Positions 1 to 7,495 of a stretch of DNA of 27,498 bases are shown piece after piece. The translations under genes and the position numbers were made by a program. Where the stretch lies: contig VSNO01000043.1 of the NCBI GenBank assembly GCA_009774375.1, positions 1-27,498 of the forward strand, in the 5' to 3' direction. This DNA comes from Lachnospiraceae bacterium. GTDB taxonomy: Bacteria > Bacillota > Clostridia > Lachnospirales > Lachnospiraceae. Numbering within the stretch: position 1 is the stretch's first letter; every line of letters starts with the position of its first letter. Below the pieces are notes generated by a model. It made no database searches, was not told where the DNA came from, and was given only the letters and a program-made list of their open reading frames with translations.

Positions 1-73
1 GGATCTTCATTTATGATATACCTTCTTATTGTCAGTTTTTATGATCAGGTTTCTGTATCTTTGCTCTTAGCTT

Positions 74-856
74 TTAGTCTTTTCTTTGAGCTTCGGCGAG
101 TTGGCGTTTTAAGTCTGCGATGAGCGTATCTTTATCCGCGATGACCGCCTTCTGTTCTGCGATGAGCGCATCTTTTCTGGCGTTCTCTTCCGCCAGATAT
201 TTCTGATACAGTTCGTATTCCGCGCGCCTGCGGCATTGCTCCTTGACCATGTGGTCGGCGCTGAGTTCATACATTGTGTTAGCGGCGGATTCCATATATT
301 GATTTGTGGCAGCCATAGTCTTCAACTCCTCCCATGTTTTTGCCTTGAAGAGTTTCGCCCACAGGTCGATGTTGTACAGGCGGTCCTCCTTGGTGGCAAG
401 TCTGATATTATTTAATTCTACCACAGACAGCCACATCTTGTCTGTATAAATCCTGTGATTTTTCACATTTTGCATCTTGTATGTGGCATAAAATTCGGGA
501 ACGTCCTCAAACAGGGAGAAATCGATAAAACCGATGTGCACCGCGGGAGCCAGATCGATGTAATTGGCGCCTCTGGTAAGGCTGTCGAACGAGCGGCACA
601 GATAACTCAGGGAACGCTCCCGCCAGTTGCCGTAGTTGACGACCTGCATCTCAAGGTCCAGATGTGTCGTTTGGTTGACAGTGACCTCCACGTCAAGCAC
701 AAAGGTCTTGTCGTCGATAGATTCGCCGAGAATGATTGGATTTGCGATCTCCACATCGAGCGTTTCGGGATCCAGATGGAGCAGGGAGCCGACAAGCCCA
801 GCGAGGACCTTTTTGTTTTTCTGCAAAACGGCGCGGAACATGTAGTCGTTAGTCAT
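74..856 (-). CDS. Rpn/PD-(D/E)XK nuclease family protein (transposase-like)
   Basis: This 260-residue protein opens with MTNDYMFRAV, the typical start of the Rpn family (recombination-promoting nucleases, often annotated as PD-(D/E)XK transposases). The likely nuclease core is D55 in LDVEV followed by E69 and Q71 in LDLEMQ. This D-x13-E-x-Q spacing fits the family's active site. Residues 215-258 are highly charged and contain repeated IADKDTLIADLK-like heptads, so the C-terminus is probably a coiled coil. The family's activity is DNA cleavage linked to recombination or phage defence; that role is inferred here. No strong ribosome site precedes the ATG, but an in-frame stop lies just upstream, so 856 is the first usable start. 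It is transcribed away from the aminotransferase gene and stands alone. Bases 1-73 beyond its stop show no gene. Confidence 0.8.
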   Translation of the reverse strand: MTNDYMFRAVLQKNKKVLAGLVGSLLHLDPETLDVEIANPIILGESIDDKTFVLDVEVTVNQTTHLDLEMQVVNYGNWRERSLSYLCRSFDSLTRGANYIDLAPAVHIGFIDFSLFEDVPEFYATYKMQNVKNHRIYTDKMWLSVVELNNIRLATKEDRLYNIDLWAKLFKAKTWEELKTMAATNQYMESAANTMYELSADHMVKEQCRRRAEYELYQKYLAEENARKDALIAEQKAVIADKDTLIADLKRQLAEAQRKD

Positions 857-923
857 GGATATATTTCAAACACGCTTTAAGCTGAATTGTAACAAAAATA
901 CTAATATACACGTATACAAGTTA

Positions 924-953
924 TTGACAGAATGGGAATCTATGTTATATAGT
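924..953 (+). promoter_or_regulatory. Sigma-A-type promoter of the aminotransferase gene
   Basis: TTGACA at 924-929 and TATAGT at 948-953 are separated by 18 bp. This places transcription start near 960, about 100 bases ahead of the ATG at 1058. A small inverted repeat, TATAC-AC-GTATA, lies just upstream at 904-915 in the region shared with the divergent Rpn gene. Confidence 0.6.
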
Positions 954-1057
954 AGGAAAGGAACTGTGAGAAACTGTTTTTTGAGGAAAAATGGTATACA
1001 AAAGTATTTTTGTACGTAGTATGACAATGGCGTATGAATGATGGAGGTTATGAGAAA

Positions 1058-2341
1058 ATGAAAGCATACAAGGATTTGAGTAAGGAAGAATTGCGTGCAC
1101 TTCAGACGGAGCTTCAGGCAGAATATGAGAAGTTAAAGGAATCAGACATAAAACTCGACATGTCGCGCGGAAAACCGGCGGCAGACCAGCTCGATCTGTC
1201 TGTCGACATGCTCGACGTACTCAACAGCAAGTCTGTGTTCAAGGGTGAAGATAAAGTGGATCTCAGAAATTATGGCGCCTTTGACGGGATCAGGGAAGCG
1301 AAGGCGCTCTTTGCGGAACTCATGGAATGCCCTGTCGACCATGTGATGGTATTTGGCAATTCGAGTCTGAGTATCATGTACGATCTGGTCTCGAGAGCGA
1401 TGGTGCACGGCATCGGAGGCAACACGCCGTGGTGTAAGCAGGAGAAGGTAAAGTTCCTGTGTCCTGTTCCGGGATATGACAGACATTTTGCCATCACCGA
1501 GAGTTTTGGCATCGAGATGATCAACATTCCGATGGACGAGAACGGGCCGGATATGGATCTGGTGGAAAAGTATGTCAACAATGACGTGGCTGTCAAAGGG
1601 ATCTGGAATGTTCCGAAGTACACGAACCCAGCGGGGGTTGTGTACTCTGACGAGGTGGTGAGGCGGTTTGCGAATTTAAAGCCTGCGGCGCCTGATTTCA
1701 GGATCTATTGGGACAATGCGTATGCGTTCCACCATGTCTATGTGGACAACAAGGCGGAGATGCTCAACATCGTGACAGAATGTGAGAAAGCGGGAAATCC
1801 CGATATGTATTATCAGGTCTGCTCGACATCGAAGGTTACATTCCCAGGCGCGGGCGTGGCGGCGCTGATCACTTCGCCTGCAAATCTTGCGGAGGTGAAA
1901 AAGACGGTGAGCCTGCAGACGATCGGCTTTGACAAGATCAATCAGATGCGCCATGTGATGTATTTTAAGAACGCGGCGGGCGTGCACGCGCATATGGAGA
2001 AGCATGCGGCGCTGTTGAAGCCGAAGTTTGAGGCGGTTCTGGACTGTCTTGAGAAGGAGCTTGGCGGACTGGGGATCGGAACCTGGATCAGGCCGCTCGG
2101 CGGATATTTTATCGCTTTTGATACACTGGAGGGCTGTGCAAAGCGCGTTGTGGCGCTCTGCAAGGAGGCAGGCGTGGTGATGACACCGGCAGGCTCCACC
2201 TACCCGTACATGAAAGATCCTGCGGACACGAGTATCCGTATCGCGCCGACGCTGCCGACACCGGAAGAGCTCAAACAGGCGTGCGCAGTGTTCGTGCTCT
2301 GCGTGAAGATGGCTTCTGTCGAGAAGTTTTTGGCGGAATAG
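1058..2341 (+). CDS. Type Ic aspartate aminotransferase (PLP-dependent, Aminotran_MocR family)
   Basis: The product is a cytoplasmic fold-type I PLP enzyme of about 427 residues. It matches the subgroup Ic aspartate aminotransferases, which interconvert aspartate/2-oxoglutarate and oxaloacetate/glutamate. The N-terminus has the family motif LDMSRGKPA. The Schiff-base lysine is K259 in STSKVTFPGAG. NVPKYTNPAGVV and YWDNAYAFHH carry cofactor-contacting residues. The start at 1058 is preferred over the ATG at 1034 because GGAGG at 1043-1047 is 10 bases from 1058, while nothing suitable precedes 1034. The gene has its own promoter and ends at a strong hairpin, so it is probably monocistronic. The substrate assignment follows the subgroup and is not proven by sequence. 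Related enzymes include alanine or aromatic aminotransferases, but the Ic motifs make aspartate most likely. Confidence 0.88.
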   Translation: MKAYKDLSKEELRALQTELQAEYEKLKESDIKLDMSRGKPAADQLDLSVDMLDVLNSKSVFKGEDKVDLRNYGAFDGIREAKALFAELMECPVDHVMVFGNSSLSIMYDLVSRAMVHGIGGNTPWCKQEKVKFLCPVPGYDRHFAITESFGIEMINIPMDENGPDMDLVEKYVNNDVAVKGIWNVPKYTNPAGVVYSDEVVRRFANLKPAAPDFRIYWDNAYAFHHVYVDNKAEMLNIVTECEKAGNPDMYYQVCSTSKVTFPGAGVAALITSPANLAEVKKTVSLQTIGFDKINQMRHVMYFKNAAGVHAHMEKHAALLKPKFEAVLDCLEKELGGLGIGTWIRPLGGYFIAFDTLEGCAKRVVALCKEAGVVMTPAGSTYPYMKDPADTSIRIAPTLPTPEELKQACAVFVLCVKMASVEKFLAE

Positions 2342-2357
2342 CAGACGGACAATATGA

Positions 2358-2400
2358 GATCCCCCAAAGCATTGCTGCTCTGGGGGATCTTCCTTTATTT
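2358..2400 (+). terminator. Rho-independent terminator between convergent genes
   Basis: GATCCCCCAAAGCA (2358-2371) pairs with TGCTCTGGGGGATC (2376-2389), with one mismatch and a 4-base loop. It is followed by TTCCTTTATTTTTT on the + strand. The convergent MATE gene ends at 2395, inside the T-rich tail, so the same stem may serve both strands. The T-tract only favours termination of + transcripts. Confidence 0.8.
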
Positions 2401-3780
2401 TTTCCAGTCCAGGATCCGGTTCAGGCGCGTAAAGAGCATGGTTCCTGTCACTGTCGCCGCGATAATGTCACTGACGGGTTCCGCCACGAACACGGCAAAT
2501 ACCTTATTGGAGAAAAAGAGCGGCAGGATAAAGATCAGCGGGATCAGGAGTACCAGCTTGCGCAGGCATGCCATGAGCAGGCTGATCTTTGCCTGGCCAA
2601 GCGCCATAAAGGTCTGCTGGCAGGCGATCTGTACGCCGGTGGAAAAGATTCCTGCCATATAGATCCTCATCGCCCATACGGTATAGGTCACTAACGTTTC
2701 ATCGCTGCTGAATATGTTGGCAAAAAATCGTGGCACGATCATCAGGAGCAGCCACATAATGCTGGTATAGATCACACATGCGGCAAACTGACAGCCAAAC
2801 GCCTGCTTTACCCGTTCTTTTTTGCCTGCGCCGAAATTGTAACTCATGATCGGCTGGCCGCCCTGGCAGATGCCCTGCAGCGGCAGGGTGACAAGCTGGT
2901 TGCAGGAGGATATGATCGTCATGGCGCCCACTGCCACATCGCCCCCGTAACGGGATAGGCTGCTGTTGAAACTGATGTTCAGGATGCTTTCCGTGCTGAG
3001 CATCACAAAGGTGGAGATGCCTAATCCCAGGCAGGGGAGGATCACCTGGGGGTCTATCTTCATATCCGGCAGGGTGAGGCGGAGCAGGGTTTTGGAGCCC
3101 CGCAGGAAACGGATCACCCACACTGCACTGACGGCCTGGCTCAGCACTGTTGCGATCGCCGCGCCCTGGACGCCCATGTCGAGCACGAAGATCAGGATGG
3201 GGTCGAGAATGATATTGCACACCGCGCCGACCACAGTGGTCGCCATGCTGATCCTTGCAAATCCCTGTGTGGTGATGAATGGATTCAGCCCCATCACGAT
3301 CATCACAAAGATCGTTCCCAGAATGTAGATGCGCGCATAGGAAAGCGCGTAGGGAAGCGTTACATCGCTTGCACCAAAAAGCCGCAGGAGCTGGGGGGCG
3401 AACAGATAAAATAACAGGGTCAGGAGCACGGCAAAGAACAGGAGCACGGAAAAACAGTTTCCGAGGATCTTCTGCGCCCCCTCGCGATCCTGTTTTCCCA
3501 TGGCGATCGCTGCCCTGGGCGCCCCGCCTGAGCCTGCCAGCATGGCAAAGGCGTTGATCATCATCAGGATCGGCAGAAAGAGTCCCACCCCTGTCAGCGC
3601 GTCCGCCCCTGCGCCTGGTATATGGCCGATGTAGATCCTGTCCACGATGTTATACAGCATGTTGATCAACTGCGCTACGACTGCCGGGATCGCCAGATTG
3701 AGCATCAGCTTTGGAATACTGCCGCTTGCCATGTCCTGCTTTTTCTTATCGTTTGTCATCTTGTCTGTCATTTGCCGCAC
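2395..3780 (-). CDS. MATE family multidrug/cation efflux transporter
   Basis: The 461-residue protein is hydrophobic throughout, with about 12 membrane segments, the normal MATE size. Typical MATE features are the opening IPKLMLNLAIPAVVAQL, then NMLYNIVDRIYIGH, and in the second half GICQGGQPIMSYNFGAGK, the repeat of the first-half pattern. Such pumps export cationic drugs or metabolites using a sodium or proton gradient. The substrate cannot be told from sequence. The gene begins at GTG 3780 behind AAGGAAAGG; an ATG at 3771 in the same frame is an alternative with longer spacing. It has its own promoter at 3852-3881, so it is independent of the M56 gene upstream on the same strand. Its end faces the aminotransferase gene across a shared hairpin. 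Confidence 0.92.
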   Translation of the reverse strand: MRQMTDKMTNDKKKQDMASGSIPKLMLNLAIPAVVAQLINMLYNIVDRIYIGHIPGAGADALTGVGLFLPILMMINAFAMLAGSGGAPRAAIAMGKQDREGAQKILGNCFSVLLFFAVLLTLLFYLFAPQLLRLFGASDVTLPYALSYARIYILGTIFVMIVMGLNPFITTQGFARISMATTVVGAVCNIILDPILIFVLDMGVQGAAIATVLSQAVSAVWVIRFLRGSKTLLRLTLPDMKIDPQVILPCLGLGISTFVMLSTESILNISFNSSLSRYGGDVAVGAMTIISSCNQLVTLPLQGICQGGQPIMSYNFGAGKKERVKQAFGCQFAACVIYTSIMWLLLMIVPRFFANIFSSDETLVTYTVWAMRIYMAGIFSTGVQIACQQTFMALGQAKISLLMACLRKLVLLIPLIFILPLFFSNKVFAVFVAEPVSDIIAATVTGTMLFTRLNRILDWKK

Positions 3781-3851
3781 CGTTTCCTTTCCTTCTCACG
3801 TATGTTTTTTTCGTTTTGCTGTCTTTTTGAAGATTCAATGCTATATAAGAG

Positions 3852-3881
3852 AGTGTACCATTACTGTGTTTAAGATGTCAA
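3852..3881 (-). promoter_or_regulatory. Promoter of the MATE gene
   Basis: On the minus strand TTGACA (3876-3881) and TACACT (3852-3857) are 18 bp apart. They lie between the end of the M56 gene at 3908 and the MATE start at 3780, giving a leader of about 65 bases. Confidence 0.6.
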
Positions 3882-3907
3882 ATTTTTTCTGAATATTGAG
3901 AAGGCAG

Positions 3908-5707
3908 TCAAAATAGATTTTCAGATAAGACCGCAGAAAAAATCTTCTTCCCATCGTTGTGTGCTTTTCTGATCCAGTCCTGCTGCTCTTTCTCTGTCAT
4001 GTAAGGAATAAGAATAGTAAAGCGGGCAACGTCATCTGCGGCATAATATTTTTCAGCGTACTGTTCTATGGTATCTGGCTGCATATAATTCAGAAATGCA
4101 GAAAAGAAATTTGTTTTTCCGTCCTGATCTGCTTTATCTGCATATACAGAGATCAAATCATTATCCATGTATCCGATCACCGCTGAGAAGAATGCAGACT
4201 GATCAGCCTCATATATTTTTTGATACCACTCTATTTGCTCTGTTGTGCTTAACAATGAAAAGAGTGCAGCAAAACCGTAAACATCTCCGTCCTGATAAAA
4301 TTCCTCCCTCAATGCTGTCATATCCTTATCGCCTGCATAGACCACCTTTGTGATAACGGGTGTTTCTATTGCCGGATAGGTGTTTATGTTTTTTAGATAC
4401 GATATTAGACCAGATGCGGCAGCGATCACCCTTTGATCAGCGATATGATCCTTTGAAGTATCGGTAAAATATACTTTCATCGCCGAGCCGTCTTCCAAAA
4501 CGAATTCTGTCTGGGCAAAATACGCGTCACCGTACACGTTCCAGCCTATCTCGATAATGTAAGAATCATAGAAATAGCCATGTTGTGTATAGATAGATCT
4601 GTAATTTTCATCATCACTGACGGATATTCCGGATTCTTCCATTCTCTGTTCGCTCTGTTCCTGCTCCTGCATTTCCTTTTCCTGTATCTGACCTGGTGCA
4701 GCATACGCGCCGGCTGCTGCAAAGCAGATGCAAAGTGTAAAAGTGAAAAGAGCGGTGATCATTTTCACTGATTTTGATTTTCTGTTTGTTCTCATGATGG
4801 CACCTAACCTTTCTTTTAGTTGTTCAGCACTTTCCGTTAAAGTAACGGATGCCAAAGTGTTTTTATATTGTTGACCTGTTGTTACAAATGAGATCAGCAT
4901 ATCTCCATATTCACGTTTTGCCTTATCACCCAATATGGATACAACTGTCTCGTCACATGACAATTCACATGTTCTGTTCACCTCCTTTTCCAGCAAGTAC
5001 ACAAAGGGATTAAACCAATGGACGCAGGCGGCAGTCTGGATCAGCCATTTGTAATACATATCTTTCCTTTTACAGTGGATCAGTTCGTGCGTAAAAATGT
5101 AGGATAATTCTTTTTCTTCCAGTTCTCTGACTGGCAGAATAATGTCCGGATGAATGAAACCGGTCATCATAGGGGAATGGATCAGCGCATTTTGATATAA
5201 TCCGACTTTTGCCCGGATCTTTAGCTTTTCTTCACAGTCTGACAGCAGATTTAAGAGCTTAATGTCTGAAACTTCGTTATTTCCGGCTTTCATGTGTTGG
5301 ATAAAGCACTGATAAATGGTTATCTTTCGTATAAAAAGGACAAATGCTAAAGTCGACCATGTAAAAAATAAGTAAGGAATTATGTCAGGTGCATCTGTGC
5401 CGGGATCTGTATTTGTCTGTGTTCTGACTGGCTCATTGCAGTTTATGCCTGCTGTGTCTGCCATATTGGGAGTGACTTGTTTTTCGTCTGTTATCTCTGT
5501 TTCATTGAATTTCTCAAACAGGCTTCCAACGATCGTAGTATCTGGTGTGATCGGAAGCAGAAAGCGGAGCACGACAATGATCCAGATATAATACTGCCAA
5601 TGCTGGCTGAACCTGTTTTTGTAAAATGGTTTTGAGCCCCGGATAAGCAGTAGCAGCAATGTACCGGAAACGGACAGTGATAATAATGTTTTTATAAATG
5701 CATTCAT
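3908..5707 (-). CDS. M56 family (BlaR1/MecR1-like) membrane metallopeptidase sensor
   Basis: This is a 599-residue membrane protein. The N-terminal half has hydrophobic segments near residues 5-22, 40-52 and 112-128. These are followed by the zinc peptidase motif HELIH at 207-211 and the downstream glutamate in the RTCELSCDE stretch (about 245-253), as in BlaR1/MecR1. Another membrane segment lies near 315-337. The part after it, expected outside the cell, carries no penicillin-binding domain. Instead it has a glutamate/glutamine-rich linker, a beta-rich region, and about five 28-residue repeats from residue 468 to the end. BlaR1-type proteins sense an external ligand and trigger cleavage of a BlaI-type repressor. 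No BlaI-like gene is next to it here, which is unusual. The start at 5707 is chosen because GGAG lies 5 bases upstream, giving MNAFIKTLLS; the ATG at 5731 lacks a ribosome site. Confidence 0.85.
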   Translation of the reverse strand: MNAFIKTLLSLSVSGTLLLLLIRGSKPFYKNRFSQHWQYYIWIIVVLRFLLPITPDTTIVGSLFEKFNETEITDEKQVTPNMADTAGINCNEPVRTQTNTDPGTDAPDIIPYLFFTWSTLAFVLFIRKITIYQCFIQHMKAGNNEVSDIKLLNLLSDCEEKLKIRAKVGLYQNALIHSPMMTGFIHPDIILPVRELEEKELSYIFTHELIHCKRKDMYYKWLIQTAACVHWFNPFVYLLEKEVNRTCELSCDETVVSILGDKAKREYGDMLISFVTTGQQYKNTLASVTLTESAEQLKERLGAIMRTNRKSKSVKMITALFTFTLCICFAAAGAYAAPGQIQEKEMQEQEQSEQRMEESGISVSDDENYRSIYTQHGYFYDSYIIEIGWNVYGDAYFAQTEFVLEDGSAMKVYFTDTSKDHIADQRVIAAASGLISYLKNINTYPAIETPVITKVVYAGDKDMTALREEFYQDGDVYGFAALFSLLSTTEQIEWYQKIYEADQSAFFSAVIGYMDNDLISVYADKADQDGKTNFFSAFLNYMQPDTIEQYAEKYYAADDVARFTILIPYMTEKEQQDWIRKAHNDGKKIFSAVLSENLF

Positions 5708-5737
5708 TTTTTCTCCAATATCTTGTGTCATTATTAT

Positions 5738-5796
5738 TTTATATTAACGTTTTGTGGGTATACATTTATATTAACACTATGTAGGTGATATTGCAA
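5738..5796 (-). promoter_or_regulatory. Promoter with two 27-bp-spaced operator-like direct repeats, M56 gene
   Basis: On the minus strand TTGCAA (5791-5796) and TAATAT (5768-5773) are 17 bp apart. On the plus strand the 11-mer TTTATATTAAC occurs at 5738-5748 and again at 5765-5775, exactly 27 bp apart. Each copy is followed by a matching TGT-GGT core (5753-5759 and 5780-5786). The second copy covers the -10 box and spacer; the first lies just downstream. This arrangement suits a repressor that binds two sites. The repressor is not encoded next to the gene. Confidence 0.5.
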
Positions 5797-5828
5797 TACT
5801 GAAAATGAAAAAATTTCCGTTCTTAATA

Positions 5829-5875
5829 AACAGTATAAAACAGTTGACAACAGATAAATACTGTTATATACTGTT
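5829..5875 (+). promoter_or_regulatory. Strong promoter embedded in a phased AACAG/CTGTT operator array
   Basis: TTGACA (5844-5849) and TATACT (5867-5872) are 17 bp apart, a near-consensus promoter. Around them AACAG occurs at 5829, 5839 and 5849, each 10 bp apart, and the inverted CTGTT occurs at 5861 and 5871, also 10 bp apart. The outermost halves extend to a perfect 10-bp inverted repeat (5828-5837 against 5867-5876). The array covers both promoter boxes, as expected for autorepression by the GntR protein encoded next. The leader to the ATG at 6012 is about 130 bases. Confidence 0.65.
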
Positions 5876-6011
5876 TGCTAAGAGAAGGAATTAAACTTTT
5901 CTGACAGTTCATGAACAGATAATGCAGGGTTCTGTGTCCGGGAAACTGTGGATGCAGTGTGAAAACACCGGATCTGGAACGGATCTCTGGCGGATAAAGG
6001 ATGTGGAATAG

Positions 6012-6386
6012 ATGAATCTGATAATCAACCATTCTTCGATGCAGCCTGTCTACGAGCAGATCGTGTGTCAGATCAAGGATAAGATCATACACGGGGAATT
6101 GATCGAGGAGACGATGCTCCCGTCTGTGAGGACGCTCGCAAAGGAGATCAAAGTCAGTGCGCTCACGGTCAAAAAGGCATACGACCAGTTGGAGGAGGAG
6201 GGCTTTGTCGTCACAGTGCACGGCAAGGGAAGCTTTGTGGCGTGCGCCTGCCAGGCGCAGATGCTCGAGGAGAAAAAGAAGGAAGTGGAGGCAGCGTTTG
6301 AGCAGACGATCAGAAAGGCGCGTAGCTGCGGTATGGAGGACAGTGAGATAAGGGAGCTGTTTGAGATTGTGCTGGAAGATGTATAG
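6012..6386 (+). CDS. GntR family transcriptional repressor, YtrA subfamily
   Basis: The 124-residue protein consists of an N-terminal winged helix-turn-helix (about 5-75) and a short helical tail. This is the YtrA layout, with no ligand-binding FadR or UTRA domain. Visible family motifs are PVYEQIVCQIKDKI, LPSVRTLAKEI and the wing GFVVTVHGKGSFV. YtrA-type repressors control ABC transporter operons that respond to cell-wall-active compounds and typically repress their own promoter. Here the ABC ATPase follows after 54 bases and the permease after that, so one operon is likely. AAAGGA lies about 11 bases before the ATG, a rather long spacing. The inducer cannot be told from the sequence. Confidence 0.9.
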   Translation: MNLIINHSSMQPVYEQIVCQIKDKIIHGELIEETMLPSVRTLAKEIKVSALTVKKAYDQLEEEGFVVTVHGKGSFVACACQAQMLEEKKKEVEAAFEQTIRKARSCGMEDSEIRELFEIVLEDV

Positions 6387-6440
6387 AAGGATAGGAACGC
6401 ATAGAAGATAGAAAGAACCATGAGAGAGGAAGTGTTTGGA

Positions 6441-7280
6441 ATGATCAGATTGAACAATGTGGTCAAGCGATATGACAATTTTTGTCTGGAGTGTTCGATG
6501 GAGATACCCGCGGGGCAGGTCACGGGACTGATCGGGAGAAACGGAGCCGGAAAAAGTACGGCGTTTAAGGCGATCCTGGGGCTGATCCGTACAGATGGAG
6601 GGACGATCGAGGTATTTGGAAAGGACGCGGCGGCACTCACGCAGGCGGATAGGGAGCAGATCGGGGTGGTACTCTCCGATTCGGGCTTTTGCAGTTATCT
6701 CACGATCAGGGATTATCTGCCGGTGCTGTCTGCGATGTATGCGGATTTTTCGAGAGATAAGTTTACTGCGGACTGTGACAGGATGGGACTTCCGCTGAAA
6801 AAGAAGATCAAGGAATTCTCCACCGGCATGAAGCGGAAGCTGCAGATCCTCGCGGCACTCTCGCACAACGCAAGGCTGTTGGTGCTGGATGAGCCGACAG
6901 CGGGTCTTGACGTGGTGGCAAGGGATGAACTGCTGGGGCTTTTGCGCGAGTATGCGGAGGACGGTGAGCGCAGTATCGTCATAAGCTCGCATATCTCCAG
7001 TGATCTCGAGGGGATCTGTGATGATGTGTACATGATCGAGAATGGAAAGATCGTGCTTCACGAGGATACGGATGTGCTCCTGAACGAGTATGGATTGCTG
7101 AAAGTGACAAAGGATCAGTTTTCCCGGCTTGACCAGACGTATCTGTTGAGGACGAAGGAGGAGAGCTTTGGCTACAGTTGTCTGACGAACCAGCGGCAGT
7201 TCTATCAGGATAACTATCCTTCGGTCGTGATCGAGAGGGGCAGCATAGATGAAGTGATCACCTTGATGTCAAAACATTAA
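6441..7280 (+). CDS. ABC transporter ATP-binding protein (YtrB/BcrA-like)
   Basis: This is a 279-residue cytoplasmic ATPase. Walker A is GRNGAGKST (32-40), the signature is the variant FSTGMKRK (126-133), Walker B is LLVLDEPTAGLD (146-157), and the switch histidine is H184 in ISSHIS. After about residue 215 there is a 65-residue tail typical of exporters in the BcrA group. It would pair with the ABC-2 permease at 7496. The start at 6441 is preferred over the in-frame ATG at 6420, because GAGAGGA at 6424-6430 sits 10 bases upstream and the resulting MIRLNNVVKRYD matches the usual first strand. Its stop overlaps the start of a hairpin, and the permease begins 215 bases later. That gap is unusually long for this kind of operon. 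Confidence 0.92.
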   Translation: MIRLNNVVKRYDNFCLECSMEIPAGQVTGLIGRNGAGKSTAFKAILGLIRTDGGTIEVFGKDAAALTQADREQIGVVLSDSGFCSYLTIRDYLPVLSAMYADFSRDKFTADCDRMGLPLKKKIKEFSTGMKRKLQILAALSHNARLLVLDEPTAGLDVVARDELLGLLREYAEDGERSIVISSHISSDLEGICDDVYMIENGKIVLHEDTDVLLNEYGLLKVTKDQFSRLDQTYLLRTKEESFGYSCLTNQRQFYQDNYPSVVIERGSIDEVITLMSKH

Positions 7281-7320
7281 GAAACTCTATGGCTGTAAAG
7301 GACACAGCCTAAGAGTTTCT
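7280..7320 (+). other. Long intercistronic stem-loop after the ABC ATPase gene
   Basis: AGAAACTCT (7280-7288) pairs with AGAGTTTCT (7312-7320), and inside it GGCTGT (7291-7296) pairs with ACAGCC (7304-7309). No T-run follows, so this looks more like a processing or stability stem or a partial attenuator than a full terminator. It could uncouple expression of the permease from the ATPase. Confidence 0.55.
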
Positions 7321-7322
7321 AA

Positions 7323-7466
7323 ATGTTTGGAAGAACGCAGGGTCAGCGTTCTTCCGGGTTTTCGAATATTTGGAGTGAGGATGTGCGTGGGCAGCGTTCT
7401 TCCGGGTTTTCGTATACTTGGAATGAGGTTGTGTGTGGGAAGCGTTCTTCAAGGGTTTTCGCATGA
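7323..7466 (+). CDS. Possible 47-residue peptide made of 16-residue repeats (doubtful)
   Basis: An open frame runs from ATG 7323 to TGA 7464-7466 through the 48-bp tandem repeat, so the peptide is itself repetitive: QRSSGFSNIWSEDVRG, then QRSSGFSYTWNEVVCG, then KRSSRVFA. Because 48 is a multiple of three, an open frame in one copy stays open in all, so openness alone is weak evidence. The opposite strand is open too. There is no good ribosome site before 7323 and a strong stem occupies that position. It may be a chance frame within a DNA or RNA repeat. It is listed because the differences between copies leave the RSS core intact. Confidence 0.2.
   Translation: MFGRTQGQRSSGFSNIWSEDVRGQRSSGFSYTWNEVVCGKRSSRVFA
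7329..7355 (+). other. Perfect 10-bp stem-loop at the start of the tandem repeat
   Basis: GGAAGAACGC (7329-7338) and GCGTTCTTCC (7346-7355) are perfect complements around a 7-base loop. The right arm is the first element of each 48-bp repeat. The left arm could therefore pair with any of the three copies, giving alternative stems. Confidence 0.6.
7346..7461 (+). repeat. 48-bp tandem repeat, about 2.4 copies
   Basis: The block begins GCGTTCTTCCGGGTTTTCG and starts at 7346 and 7394, with a partial third copy at 7442 that carries AA in place of C. The remainder of each unit is also conserved, with TTGGA-TGAGG and GTG-GTGGG segments. The repeat fills most of the gap between the ATPase and permease genes. 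Confidence 0.85.
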
Positions 7467-7495
7467 TTGATGGTTTTGTATAGGAGGATATGGTG

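Noticed and set aside
5823..7061. 412-codon open frame on the minus strand
   Set aside because: It runs antisense through the GntR and ABC ATPase genes, has a histidine/arginine-rich composition typical of shadow frames and no family resemblance.
7346..7461. Possible CRISPR array
   Set aside because: The 48-bp units are conserved along their whole length with no variable spacers, only about 2.4 copies, and no cas genes are near.
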